Source: an uncultured Faecalibacterium sp. (lineage in GTDB: Bacteria; Bacillota; Clostridia; Oscillospirales; Ruminococcaceae). From it: DNA of 17,452 nucleotides. The DNA lies in contig CAAFQM010000033.1 of assembly GCA_900765105.1 (NCBI GenBank), positions 1 through 17,452 of the forward strand, given 5' to 3'. Under the pieces are notes generated by a model. That model was given only the letters and a program-made list of their open reading frames with translations, ran no database searches and was not told the DNA's origin. A program made the position numbers and the translations under genes. Shown here one piece after another: positions 1 through 6,151 of this stretch (its first letter is position 1; the number at the start of each line of letters is the position of its first letter).

Positions 1-438
1 ACCAAGGCCGAGATCGGCGACCACGACGAGAACATCTCCTACGAAAAGAGCATCGAGGTGCTGGAAAAGCAGTTCCCCGGCCACGGCGAAGAGTACGCCA
101 CCAAGCTGCGCGACTACACCATCGCTCTGTACAAGAAGTGCGCCGAGTATGCGCTGTCCCGCGGTATCATCATTGCCGATACCAAGTTCGAGTTCGGTCT
201 GGACGAGAACGGCAACGTAGTGCTGGGCGACGAGATGCTCACTCCGGATTCTTCCCGTTTCTGGCCGCTGGAAGGCTACGAGCCGGGTCACAGCCAGCCC
301 TCCTTCGACAAGCAGTTCGTGCGCGACTGGCTCAAGGCCAACCCCGACAGCAATTACGACCTGCCGCAGGAAGTCATTGACAAGACCATCGCTAAGTATC
401 TGGAAGCTTACGAACTGCTGACTGGCAAGAAGCTGTAA
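1..438 (+). CDS. purC: Phosphoribosylaminoimidazole-succinocarboxamide synthase, C-terminal part
   Basis: This is the 3' end of purC; the start and the ATP-binding N-terminal part lie outside the window, leaving 145 codons and a TAA stop. SAICAR synthase joins aspartate to CAIR with ATP in cytosolic purine synthesis. Directly visible is the family's second signature, IADTKFEFG, followed by the LGDEMLTPDSSRFWP stretch, which is typical of the long PurC form found in eukaryotes and many Clostridia, and the SFDKQFVRDWL segment. The frame is open from base 1. No other purine gene is visible, so its operon context is unknown. It ends about 17 bases before a strong terminator shared with the convergent membrane-protein operon. 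The identification is secure from sequence motifs. Confidence 0.95.
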   Translation, partial: TKAEIGDHDENISYEKSIEVLEKQFPGHGEEYATKLRDYTIALYKKCAEYALSRGIIIADTKFEFGLDENGNVVLGDEMLTPDSSRFWPLEGYEPGHSQPSFDKQFVRDWLKANPDSNYDLPQEVIDKTIAKYLEAYELLTGKKL

Positions 439-454
439 CTTTTCAACAAACAAA

Positions 455-490
455 ACGCCAGCCGTGGAAATTTCCGCGGCTGGCGTTTTT
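455..490. terminator. Bidirectional rho-independent terminator between purC and the sigma operon
   Basis: A ten-base-pair perfect stem (455-464 with 477-486) encloses a self-complementary GGAAATTTCC core. It is flanked by an A-run on the left and a T-run (486-490) on the right, so it can end transcripts from both directions. It lies between the stop of purC and the stop of the minus-strand gene at 502. Confidence 0.9.
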
Positions 491-501
491 CTGTTTTGGT
501 T

Positions 502-1344
502 TTATTCTGTTCCGTCCGGCTCCATCTCTTCGCCGGAAGCCGGTTGTTCTTCCGGCTCGTTCTCCTCGTCCAGCAGATACTGCACCTCGGTCTGCTTTGC
601 CATCTGGTCAGCCGTCCAGTCCAGCTGCGCAATGCCCACCAGCTTCAGCGTGTACTGCTCCACCTGCTGCAGTGTTCCCGTGCCAAGGCTCTCTTCCGGG
701 TCGTTGTCCGGCGACCATGCAAAGATCAGCGTATCGGGTTGCGGGCGGCACTGCTGCACCGCATCCGTCATGCTGCGGCAGGCCTGTGCAAACTGCTCTG
801 CACTGCCGTAGCTGCCGGACAACTCCACATCGAGGGTCGCATAGCCGCTGCCGCCATCTATGTCCTCCAGCGTTTTCACCGCTCCGGTATAGAGATACAC
901 GTTCCCGCTGATGTCCTTTACCGGGGCATCCGGGTCAGATTTCCGGATCTGCGCATAGGCATCGGCGGTGTACTGCTGGCTGAGCTGCAGCGCGGTCTGG
1001 CGGCGTTCCGGGTCAAAGTCATCCCACCATGCAGCCAGAATCGTAAAGCCGAAGCAGACGCCCATGAGTACAAGGCAGATGAACACCGACCAGAAATCGT
1101 ATTTCCAACGTCCCGGGCGGCAGGCAAAGAACAACACCTCGCACCCCAACAGTACAAGACCCGCTGCCGGCGCGATCTTCAGCACCAGCTGCCCGTCAAA
1201 GCCCGGCACAAAGTAATAGCACCCGAAAAAGATTCCGGCCGCGATCAGGCAGACGCCCAGCGTCAGGCTGCCCACCCGGCGGCGGGGCTGCTCCTGCTGC
1301 GGGGCGGCAGGGGCCGTGGATGCCGCTTTATTCTCCTCGTCCAT
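502..1344 (-). CDS. Three-TM membrane protein of unknown function, last gene of the ECF sigma operon
   Basis: I do not recognise a named family. The 280-residue protein has a Pro/Ala/Gln-rich cytoplasmic N-terminus, three hydrophobic helices at about residues 24-46, 53-75 and 83-107, and a soluble domain of about 170 residues ending in a Glu-rich tail. ATG at 1344 is chosen because GGAGG (1351-1355) sits six bases ahead; an in-frame ATG at 1368 has a GGAGG only three bases away, and ATG at 1362 is also possible. Its start overlaps the preceding gene by 17 bases, indicating translational coupling. As the fourth gene after a sigma/anti-sigma pair it is likely a target or partner of that regulator, perhaps in envelope stress. 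This role is inferred from position alone. Confidence 0.8.
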   Translation of the reverse strand: MDEENKAASTAPAAPQQEQPRRRVGSLTLGVCLIAAGIFFGCYYFVPGFDGQLVLKIAPAAGLVLLGCEVLFFACRPGRWKYDFWSVFICLVLMGVCFGFTILAAWWDDFDPERRQTALQLSQQYTADAYAQIRKSDPDAPVKDISGNVYLYTGAVKTLEDIDGGSGYATLDVELSGSYGSAEQFAQACRSMTDAVQQCRPQPDTLIFAWSPDNDPEESLGTGTLQQVEQYTLKLVGIAQLDWTADQMAKQTEVQYLLDEENEPEEQPASGEEMEPDGTE

Positions 1345-2017
1345 CGTTGTCCTCCGTGTCATCCGCATTGTCCTCCGGTGTCACCGGCTTGCCCAGCAGA
1401 CGGGACAGCTTCGGCATGGCAAAGCCCTCCTTCTGCTCCGGGGCGGTATCTTCCGCCACATAGGCCGGGAACTCTTCCTCCGGGGCAGAGTCTTTTTTCT
1501 GCTTTTTACCCTTGGGGCCTTTCACCAGCCAGACGCCGCAGACGATGAGCGCCACGCACACCACGATCTCCGGCAGTTCGTCCAGCACCAGATAGAGCGC
1601 GCGGAAGAAAGGGATCTCCTTGCCCCAGCGCCACACCAGATCGCCCAGCGTGTTCATGATGATGTTTTTATAGGCCACCAGCACACCCAGAGCGATCAGG
1701 CCCCAGCCCACCAGCTTGTGGCTGTCCATCATGAATTGCTCCATGCGCTTGTCGTTCCAGTTGATGTGCACCAGATAATCGTCCTGCGGTGCCGTGCCTG
1801 CACCGATCTGGGCGCGGAGATTAAAGGTGTCAAAAAAGCTGTACATCCACACGATGGCGCAGCCCACGGCCAGCACGTCCAGCATCGTTACACCTGCGGC
1901 AACAAACAGGCAGAACATCGTAATGAGCGAAAGTCCGCGCTTCATGTAGCCCTGATACATCTGGCCCGCGCCCGGGCAGAACGCAAAGAAAAAGGTCAGG
2001 ATCCCGTTTTTCATCAT
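1328..2017 (-). CDS. Multi-pass membrane protein of unknown function, TM2-like N-terminus
   Basis: A 229-residue membrane protein. The N-terminal segment carries CPGAGQMYQGYMKRG, similar in shape to the Pro-Gly-x-Gly-Gln-x-Tyr-x-Gly turn of TM2-type small membrane domains, followed by hydrophobic helices at about residues 28-48 and 47-64. Two more helices lie at about 101-117 and 149-166. The C-terminal 60 residues are charged (Lys- then Glu/Asp-rich) and probably cytoplasmic. The start is one of two adjacent ATG codons (2017 or 2014), preceded by GAGG at six or nine bases. It sits 19 bases after the anti-sigma gene and overlaps the next gene by 17 bases. Function is unknown; context suggests membership of the ECF sigma regulon. 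Confidence 0.8.
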   Translation of the reverse strand: MMKNGILTFFFAFCPGAGQMYQGYMKRGLSLITMFCLFVAAGVTMLDVLAVGCAIVWMYSFFDTFNLRAQIGAGTAPQDDYLVHINWNDKRMEQFMMDSHKLVGWGLIALGVLVAYKNIIMNTLGDLVWRWGKEIPFFRALYLVLDELPEIVVCVALIVCGVWLVKGPKGKKQKKDSAPEEEFPAYVAEDTAPEQKEGFAMPKLSRLLGKPVTPEDNADDTEDNDGRGE

Positions 2018-2036
2018 TCAAAACCTCTCATTTCTC

Positions 2037-2567
2037 TTAAGTTTCATTGGGGTGGTCGTGCCTGCCGAACAGCAGGCCGTTCAATGCTTCCGCAAGATCG
2101 GCTGATTGCTTCGGCCCGGTATCTTCCACCGGCCTGCCCAGCGTTTCCGGCCGGGACGGCCTGCGGTCATCCTGCACGGGTCTTCCCAGCCGTTCATCTG
2201 CGCTCTGGCTCTGGCTGGACGCAGGCATCCAGCTCTTTACCTGTTCCTGAATGTCCATCAGCTGCCACAGCGTACCGGAACGCCACATGGTCAGCGCCAG
2301 CACTGCTGCCACAGCCGCCACAGCCGTCCTGCCCCATGTGTTCTGCATCAGCCGCACCCAGATGGTGCCCATCACGGCGCCCCGGGCCGGATGCGGCGGC
2401 GTTTCCAGTTCGTCTTCGGTCAGCAGGGCGGTGTAGCGGTCCATGCATCTGTCGCAGTAGGCAAGGTGCTCTGCTGCTTCCAGCCGCCCCATCTCATCCA
2501 GCTGTCCGCCGGTCAGCGCCTGCAAGCCCTCGTCGGTCAGGCAGCCTTTTTCGTCAAACAGTTCCAT
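2037..2567 (-). CDS. Zinc-binding membrane anti-sigma factor
   Basis: A 176-residue protein with the layout of ZAS-family anti-sigma factors. The N-terminal cytoplasmic domain contains H34-x3-C38-x2-C41 (EHLAYCDRC), the hallmark zinc-binding motif that clamps an ECF sigma factor. One transmembrane helix follows at about residues 79-97, then a Ser/Arg/Pro-rich outer segment of about 75 residues with no recognised sensor fold. The ATG lies inside the end of the sigma gene (14-base overlap), the usual arrangement that keeps sigma and anti-sigma in ratio. By family knowledge it would hold the sigma factor at the membrane until a signal, often proteolysis or a conformational change, frees it. What it senses cannot be read from the sequence. 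Confidence 0.88.
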   Translation of the reverse strand: MELFDEKGCLTDEGLQALTGGQLDEMGRLEAAEHLAYCDRCMDRYTALLTEDELETPPHPARGAVMGTIWVRLMQNTWGRTAVAAVAAVLALTMWRSGTLWQLMDIQEQVKSWMPASSQSQSADERLGRPVQDDRRPSRPETLGRPVEDTGPKQSADLAEALNGLLFGRHDHPNET

Positions 2568-3093
2568 GTACGTTCCCCCTTTCCCCGGTGTTTTGCCGGG
2601 TGATCTGCTGCGCCAGTATTTTTTTGCCCCGGTAGACCTGCGCTTCCACCGTTTTGGGTGGGCGGCCGCACAGCTGCGCCGCCCGCGCCATGGTATTCTG
2701 TTCCAGCAGCACCAGCCGGCAGGGCGTCCGGTACGGCTCCCGCAGCTCCAGGATCATGCGGGTCAGCTCTTCTTCGCCCAGATCTTCCAGCACCTGTTGC
2801 TCCGGGTCGCTGCCCGGCGGGGCACCCTCGAGCGCCAAAACCTCATCGCCGGGGGTATTCACCCGCCGCACCCATGCACTGCGCAGATAATCCTTTGCCT
2901 TGTTGGCTGCGATGCGCGCCAGCCACTGTTTTTCGTAGCCGGGCGGACACCGGTCGATGGCCCGCCATGCGGCCAGAAAGGTCTCCTGCGTCAGGTCCTG
3001 TGCTTCCTGCACGTCCGGCACCAGCTGGTGGCAGACCGTATACACAAGCGCCTGATACTGCTGCACCATTTTGCTGAATTCCAATGTGGTCAA
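2554..3093 (-). CDS. ECF-type RNA polymerase sigma factor
   Basis: A protein of about 179 residues with the two conserved ECF regions. The region 2 helix runs through YQALVYTVCHQLVPD and QEAQDLTQETFLAAWRA. The region 4 helix-turn-helix is near the C-terminus (AAQLCGRPPKTVEAQVYRG), where the usual LG is replaced by LCG and the turn is Pro-rich. Start choice: a GTG codon at 3105 directly abuts the GGAGG at 3106-3110 and is too close to be used, so the TTG at 3093, giving MTTLEFSKMVQQY, is preferred; a further ATG lies at 3069. It leads the four-gene minus operon and overlaps its anti-sigma gene. ECF factors usually activate their own operon; a candidate site is the palindrome at 3136-3149. Confidence 0.9.
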   Translation of the reverse strand: MTTLEFSKMVQQYQALVYTVCHQLVPDVQEAQDLTQETFLAAWRAIDRCPPGYEKQWLARIAANKAKDYLRSAWVRRVNTPGDEVLALEGAPPGSDPEQQVLEDLGEEELTRMILELREPYRTPCRLVLLEQNTMARAAQLCGRPPKTVEAQVYRGKKILAQQITRQNTGERGNVHGTV

Positions 3094-3105
3094 CGGTCTG
3101 CACAC

Positions 3106-3110
3106 CCTCC
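3106..3110 (-). promoter_or_regulatory. Ribosome binding site that decides the sigma factor start
   Basis: The GGAGG on the minus strand touches the in-frame GTG at 3105 with no spacer, leaving TTG at 3093 (12-base spacer) as the first usable start codon. Alternative starts further in would remove part of the region 2 helix. Confidence 0.5.
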
Positions 3111-3135
3111 TTTCCGTTCGTTCTATTCACAAATA

Positions 3136-3149
3136 CGGTTCCGGAACCG
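3136..3149. promoter_or_regulatory. 14-bp palindrome between the sigma operon and birA
   Basis: CGGTTCCGGAACCG is a perfect inverted repeat in the divergent gap. On the minus strand it contains GGAACC, which resembles the -35 element of ECF-sigma promoters (GGAAC-type), about 30 bases ahead of the sigma gene's ribosome binding site. It could alternatively be an operator for a dimeric regulator. It does not resemble known BirA operators, so self-regulation of birA through it is not proposed. Confidence 0.45.
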
Positions 3150-3186
3150 CTTTTCCTGCAGAAATGCAGAAAAATTTTTCAGACTA

Positions 3187-3195
3187 TGATACAAT
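3187..3195 (+). promoter_or_regulatory. Extended -10 promoter of birA
   Basis: TGATACAAT matches the extended -10 form TGnTATAAT with one mismatch, 31 bases ahead of the birA ATG and upstream of its AAGGAGG. No good -35 element is found 17 bases upstream, which is tolerated in extended -10 promoters. Confidence 0.5.
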
Positions 3196-3226
3196 GAGAG
3201 TATAGCACAAAAGGAGGCGGACAGCC

Positions 3227-4189
3227 ATGCCAAGTTCCACCCGTCAGGCCCTGCTTCAGGCGCTTTCGGCCGCAGAGGGCGAATATATTTCCGGCCAGCA
3301 GCTGGCCGAAACCCTGGGGGTGAGCCGTGCTGCCGTCCACAAGGCTGCCGCCGCCCTCACAGCGCAGGGCTACGCGCTGGAAGCAGCCCCCCGCCGGGGT
3401 TACCGGCTGACCGGCGGCGACCCCTTCTGCGCCGAAGCCGTGGGAGAATATCCCGCCCCGGTGTATGTCTACGACACGCTGGAAAGCTCCAACCGCACCG
3501 CAAAGCTTCTGGCGCTGGACGGCGCGCCCCACGGTACACTGGTGCTGACGGCGCACCAGAGCGCCGGCCGCGGACGGCTGGGCCGCCGGTTCGAAAGCCC
3601 GGCGGGCAAGGGCGTGTACTGCTCGGTCCTGCTGCGGCCGGAAGTTCCCGCCGCCAGCGCCCAGACCGCCACCATCAGCGCCGCCGTGGCGGTGTGCCGG
3701 GCGGTGAAAGCCCTGTGCGGCATCGAGCTGTCCATCAAGTGGGTCAACGACCTGTACTATCAGGGCAAAAAGGTCTGCGGCATCCTGACCGAAGCCGGAA
3801 CCGACCTTGAAAGCGGTCGTCTGGAATGGCTGGTGGTGGGTATCGGCCTGAACCTGACTTCCACCGCCGCCGACTGGCCTGCAGAGCTGGCCGGCAAAGC
3901 CGGGAGCCTGTACCCCGGCGGGCCTGCCCCGGTGAGCCGGGCGGCGCTGGCCGGAGCCATTGCCCGGGAGCTTCTGGCTCTGTGCCCCGGGTTCGACTGT
4001 CTGGACGAATACCGCGCCCGGTGTTTCGTGCCCGGCCACTGGGTCACGGTCTGCGCCGGGTCGGAGACCTACGCCGCAAAAGCGCTTGCCATCGATGATG
4101 AAGGACGGCTGGTCGTCCGGCGGGAGAACGGCCGCGAGGAAGCGCTGTGCTGCGGCGAGGTGACCACCCGCCCGGCAAAAACAGACTGA
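3227..4189 (+). CDS. birA: Biotin--[acetyl-CoA-carboxylase] ligase / biotin operon repressor
   Basis: This 320-residue protein has the full length of bifunctional BirA. Residues about 5-60 form a winged helix-turn-helix (SGQQLAETLGVSRAAVHKA, then RRGYRL in the wing). The catalytic domain shows GRGRLGR at 114-120, the biotinyl-AMP loop, KWVNDL at 171-176 with the following KKVCGILTE, and VVGIGLN near 204-210; a small C-terminal SH3-like domain follows. It activates biotin as biotinyl-AMP and transfers it to the lysine of biotin carboxyl carrier proteins, and by its N-terminal domain may repress biotin genes. AAGGAGG lies nine bases ahead of the ATG. It is divergent from the sigma operon and appears monocistronic. 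No biotin synthesis gene lies nearby, so its regulon is unknown. Confidence 0.95.
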   Translation: MPSSTRQALLQALSAAEGEYISGQQLAETLGVSRAAVHKAAAALTAQGYALEAAPRRGYRLTGGDPFCAEAVGEYPAPVYVYDTLESSNRTAKLLALDGAPHGTLVLTAHQSAGRGRLGRRFESPAGKGVYCSVLLRPEVPAASAQTATISAAVAVCRAVKALCGIELSIKWVNDLYYQGKKVCGILTEAGTDLESGRLEWLVVGIGLNLTSTAADWPAELAGKAGSLYPGGPAPVSRAALAGAIARELLALCPGFDCLDEYRARCFVPGHWVTVCAGSETYAAKALAIDDEGRLVVRRENGREEALCCGEVTTRPAKTD

Positions 4190-4230
4190 CGGCAGCTTTA
4201 ATCTTTGTTTAACTCTCCCGCCGCGTTCTG

Positions 4231-4239
4231 TGGTACAAT
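4231..4239 (+). promoter_or_regulatory. Extended -10 promoter ahead of the kinase remnant
   Basis: TGGTACAAT fits the extended -10 form TGnTATAAT and lies 30 bases ahead of the ATG at 4270. The same TGnTACAAT form is used ahead of birA. No clear -35 is present. Confidence 0.5.
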
Positions 4240-4269
4240 GGCATCAGAAAAAACAGGGAGGGGATCTCT

Positions 4270-4449
4270 ATGACCATTCAGGAACGGCTCCGGCGCTCCA
4301 ATTTCATTATGCTGGTGGTGCCGGTTGCCATCGCAGGCGTGCAGCGGGTGCAGGAGGGCGATCTGGATACGCCCATCGCCTACGAAGAGCCGGACGAATT
4401 CCGCCCGGCCCGCGACGCCGGAAAAGTCCTGCGCGCAAAACTCCGGTAA
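4270..4449 (+). pseudogene. Sensor histidine kinase remnant with an internal in-frame deletion (59 codons)
   Basis: The peptide begins MTIQERLRRSNFIMLVVPV, which is how many membrane sensor kinases of Clostridia begin (short cytoplasmic start, then TM1). After IAGVQRV it jumps to QEGDLDTPIAYEEPDEF, which matches the start of the HAMP/linker region (typically NGDLDTPI-x-Y-x-GPDEF). The outer sensor domain, TM2, and everything after the HAMP, including the phospho-accepting His box and ATP-binding domain, are gone. The reading frame is intact, with a GGGAGGGG ribosome binding site, an extended -10 promoter upstream and a terminator right after the stop. It is probably a decayed gene; a retained micro-protein is possible. 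No response regulator gene is adjacent. Confidence 0.7.
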
Positions 4450-4453
4450 CCGC

Positions 4454-4492
4454 AAAACAGCAGCGCATCCTGACGGGTGCGCTGCTGTTTTT
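4454..4492. terminator. Bidirectional terminator between kinase remnant and condensation gene
   Basis: A 14-bp perfect stem (4454-4467 with 4478-4491) extends by three more pairs to a TGAC loop. It starts in AAAA and ends in TTTTT, so it serves the plus-strand remnant and the convergent minus-strand gene ending at 4509. Confidence 0.9.
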
Positions 4493-4508
4493 GGTATCAT
4501 GTACTGTT

Positions 4509-5720
4509 TCAGCCGTCCAGATCTTCTGCTTCCAGCACCGTGATGCCCTCTTTTTCAAAGGCGGTACGGATGGCTGCGGCAAGACCCGGCATCTCGGCTT
4601 TGTTCTCGATGCACAGGGTGATGACCCCGTTCAGGCTGGAGGCTTCCACGCCCATGGAACCGCCGTCCGGCGGCACCCAGACGTTGAAGTCCCGGATGTA
4701 CTGCTGCAGTTCCGGGGTGGCCGGGAGAAGGGGATTGCCCAGATAGCTGAGCCAGAAATCCGCCGGGACACCGCTGATGTACTCGCCCATCTGGAACACC
4801 CGCTGTTTGATGCGCAGGGGGGCTTTCTGCTGGTCCACCTTGTACACCCACGCCATCTGCTGCGCCATCTGACGAAGCTGGGCTTCCGGCTGCAGATTGC
4901 GGCGAACGGAAGCATCCATCGCGGGTACAATGTCGGCCAGCCGGGTGCTGTCGGTCAGCTTCACGCTGTCCTGAAAGGAGCACACGCAGTTGTAAAGGGC
5001 GTCCGGCACGCCGACCGCTTTGCGGGTGTCGGCGGAATAGGAATACTGGATCTCATCCTTGCCCAGATACCCCCGCAGCGCAAGGCTCAGCAGACCTGCC
5101 AGCGCCGTGAAGGGCTTGACGCTGTTTTCCACCGCGCAGTCCACAAGGCTCTGTTTGGTCAGCCGCACCCGGGTGCGGCGCATCCGGCCTTCCCAGGTCT
5201 GCACCACATCCCGCTGCAGGGTGCTTTCCCCTGCTGCGGGGGCCGGGTACTTTTCCATCATGGCCTTGATATCATAGGGCGGGCTGCACACGATGGGCGG
5301 GTTGGCAAAGGCCGTGCTGTACCGCAGGTTGCAGTACAGCTCCAGAATGCGGGTGAGCAGCGACGAAACGCCGCGCCCATCCATGAGAAAATGATACCAG
5401 TCGAAATAGACGGTATCCCCCTCGCAGCTCACGCTGAAGAGGTAGCCGTTGGTTTCCTCCGGGATGGCCCGCATGGCGCTGCCCGCATAGACAAGGCAGG
5501 GGTTCGGGTTCGGTTCCAGAAAAGCGTCCCGCTTTTCCCACACCAGCTGCACCCGGTAATAGGGTGCAGCCGAAAGTGCCTCGTTCAGCGCACGCTGCAG
5601 CAGGGCAGGCTCCACCGTATCCTGCAGCGCGAACTGATACCGGCACTGGATCTTCTCGCGGCGGAAAAAGTACATCGTTCCCTGAAAGACATACTCCGCC
5701 GAGCGCTGTGACTGTTCCAT
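4509..5720 (-). CDS. Stand-alone condensation-domain-like acyltransferase
   Basis: A 403-residue soluble protein with no other domain. Its N-terminal half shows the NRPS condensation/acyltransferase pattern: VEPALLQRALNEALSAAPYYRVQLV, then FDWYHFLMDGRG with H110-x3-D114-G115, the catalytic HxxxDG motif (the first His of the usual HHxxxDG is Tyr). The C-terminal half contains the strand/loop segments expected of the second chloramphenicol-acetyltransferase-like lobe. Such proteins transfer an acyl group from a carrier-bound or CoA thioester to an amine or alcohol. It lies four bases after the carrier protein gene, so its natural donor is probably that carrier; this is inference. The ribosome binding site is weak (GGGG inside the carrier gene), suggesting translational coupling. 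An alcohol-acyltransferase (PapA5-like) role is an alternative. Confidence 0.8.
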   Translation of the reverse strand: MEQSQRSAEYVFQGTMYFFRREKIQCRYQFALQDTVEPALLQRALNEALSAAPYYRVQLVWEKRDAFLEPNPNPCLVYAGSAMRAIPEETNGYLFSVSCEGDTVYFDWYHFLMDGRGVSSLLTRILELYCNLRYSTAFANPPIVCSPPYDIKAMMEKYPAPAAGESTLQRDVVQTWEGRMRRTRVRLTKQSLVDCAVENSVKPFTALAGLLSLALRGYLGKDEIQYSYSADTRKAVGVPDALYNCVCSFQDSVKLTDSTRLADIVPAMDASVRRNLQPEAQLRQMAQQMAWVYKVDQQKAPLRIKQRVFQMGEYISGVPADFWLSYLGNPLLPATPELQQYIRDFNVWVPPDGGSMGVEASSLNGVITLCIENKAEMPGLAAAIRTAFEKEGITVLEAEDLDG

Positions 5721-5724
5721 CCGA

Positions 5725-5967
5725 TTACCCCGCGTGCTCTACCAGATAATCGGCCAGATCTCCCATGGTGACAAACTTGCGCAGTTCCTTTTCAGGGATA
5801 CGCAGGCCAAAGGTCTCTTCCAGATCTGCCACGATGGTCAGGATCTCCATCGAGGACAGGTCAAGGTCGTCCATCAGGACACTATCTTCGTTCACATCCT
5901 CGGGAGACACCTCTGCGACATCCTCGAGGATCGCAAGGATCTGAGAAATGATTTCTGCTCGTTCCAT
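5725..5967 (-). CDS. Stand-alone acyl/peptidyl carrier protein
   Basis: An 80-residue acidic helical protein with the standard length of a free carrier protein. The phosphopantetheine site is in DDLDLSSMEILTIVADLEE: Ser39, in the S-S-M position that aligns with D-S-L of classic ACPs, followed by the conserved helix II (MEILTIVADLEETFG). The change of D-S-L to S-S-M is unusual but seen in specialised carriers. ATG at 5967 is supported by an AAAGGAAG ribosome binding site and the absence of carrier-type sequence upstream. It has its own promoter (6029-6057) and is followed after four bases by the condensation-like gene. Inferred job: to hold an acid activated by one or both neighbouring adenylating enzymes. 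It is unlikely to be the housekeeping fatty-acid ACP, since no fab genes are nearby. Confidence 0.88.
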   Translation of the reverse strand: MERAEIISQILAILEDVAEVSPEDVNEDSVLMDDLDLSSMEILTIVADLEETFGLRIPEKELRKFVTMGDLADYLVEHAG

Positions 5968-6028
5968 AGAAATATTCTTCCTTTCCGTGACGGATGATCG
6001 GCGCAGCGCAGGCCGCACCGTTTCTATT

Positions 6029-6057
6029 ATAATACCTTTCTTCGCCGCTGTGCGCAA
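6029..6057 (-). promoter_or_regulatory. Promoter of the carrier protein-condensation pair
   Basis: Minus-strand TTGCGC (6057-6052), 17-base spacer, TATTAT (6034-6029), overlapping an alternative TATAAT (6031-6026). It lies 62 bases ahead of the ATG. No terminator is visible between the upstream ligase gene and this promoter, so read-through from the ligases is also possible. Confidence 0.65.
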
Positions 6058-6151
6058 GGGGCCGGGGCACAAACTCACAGTTTCCCACGGATCGTCTGCC
6101 TTTAGCATGGCACCGCCGCCGCCCTTTATGCATCCCGGCACCGCCCTTCCG

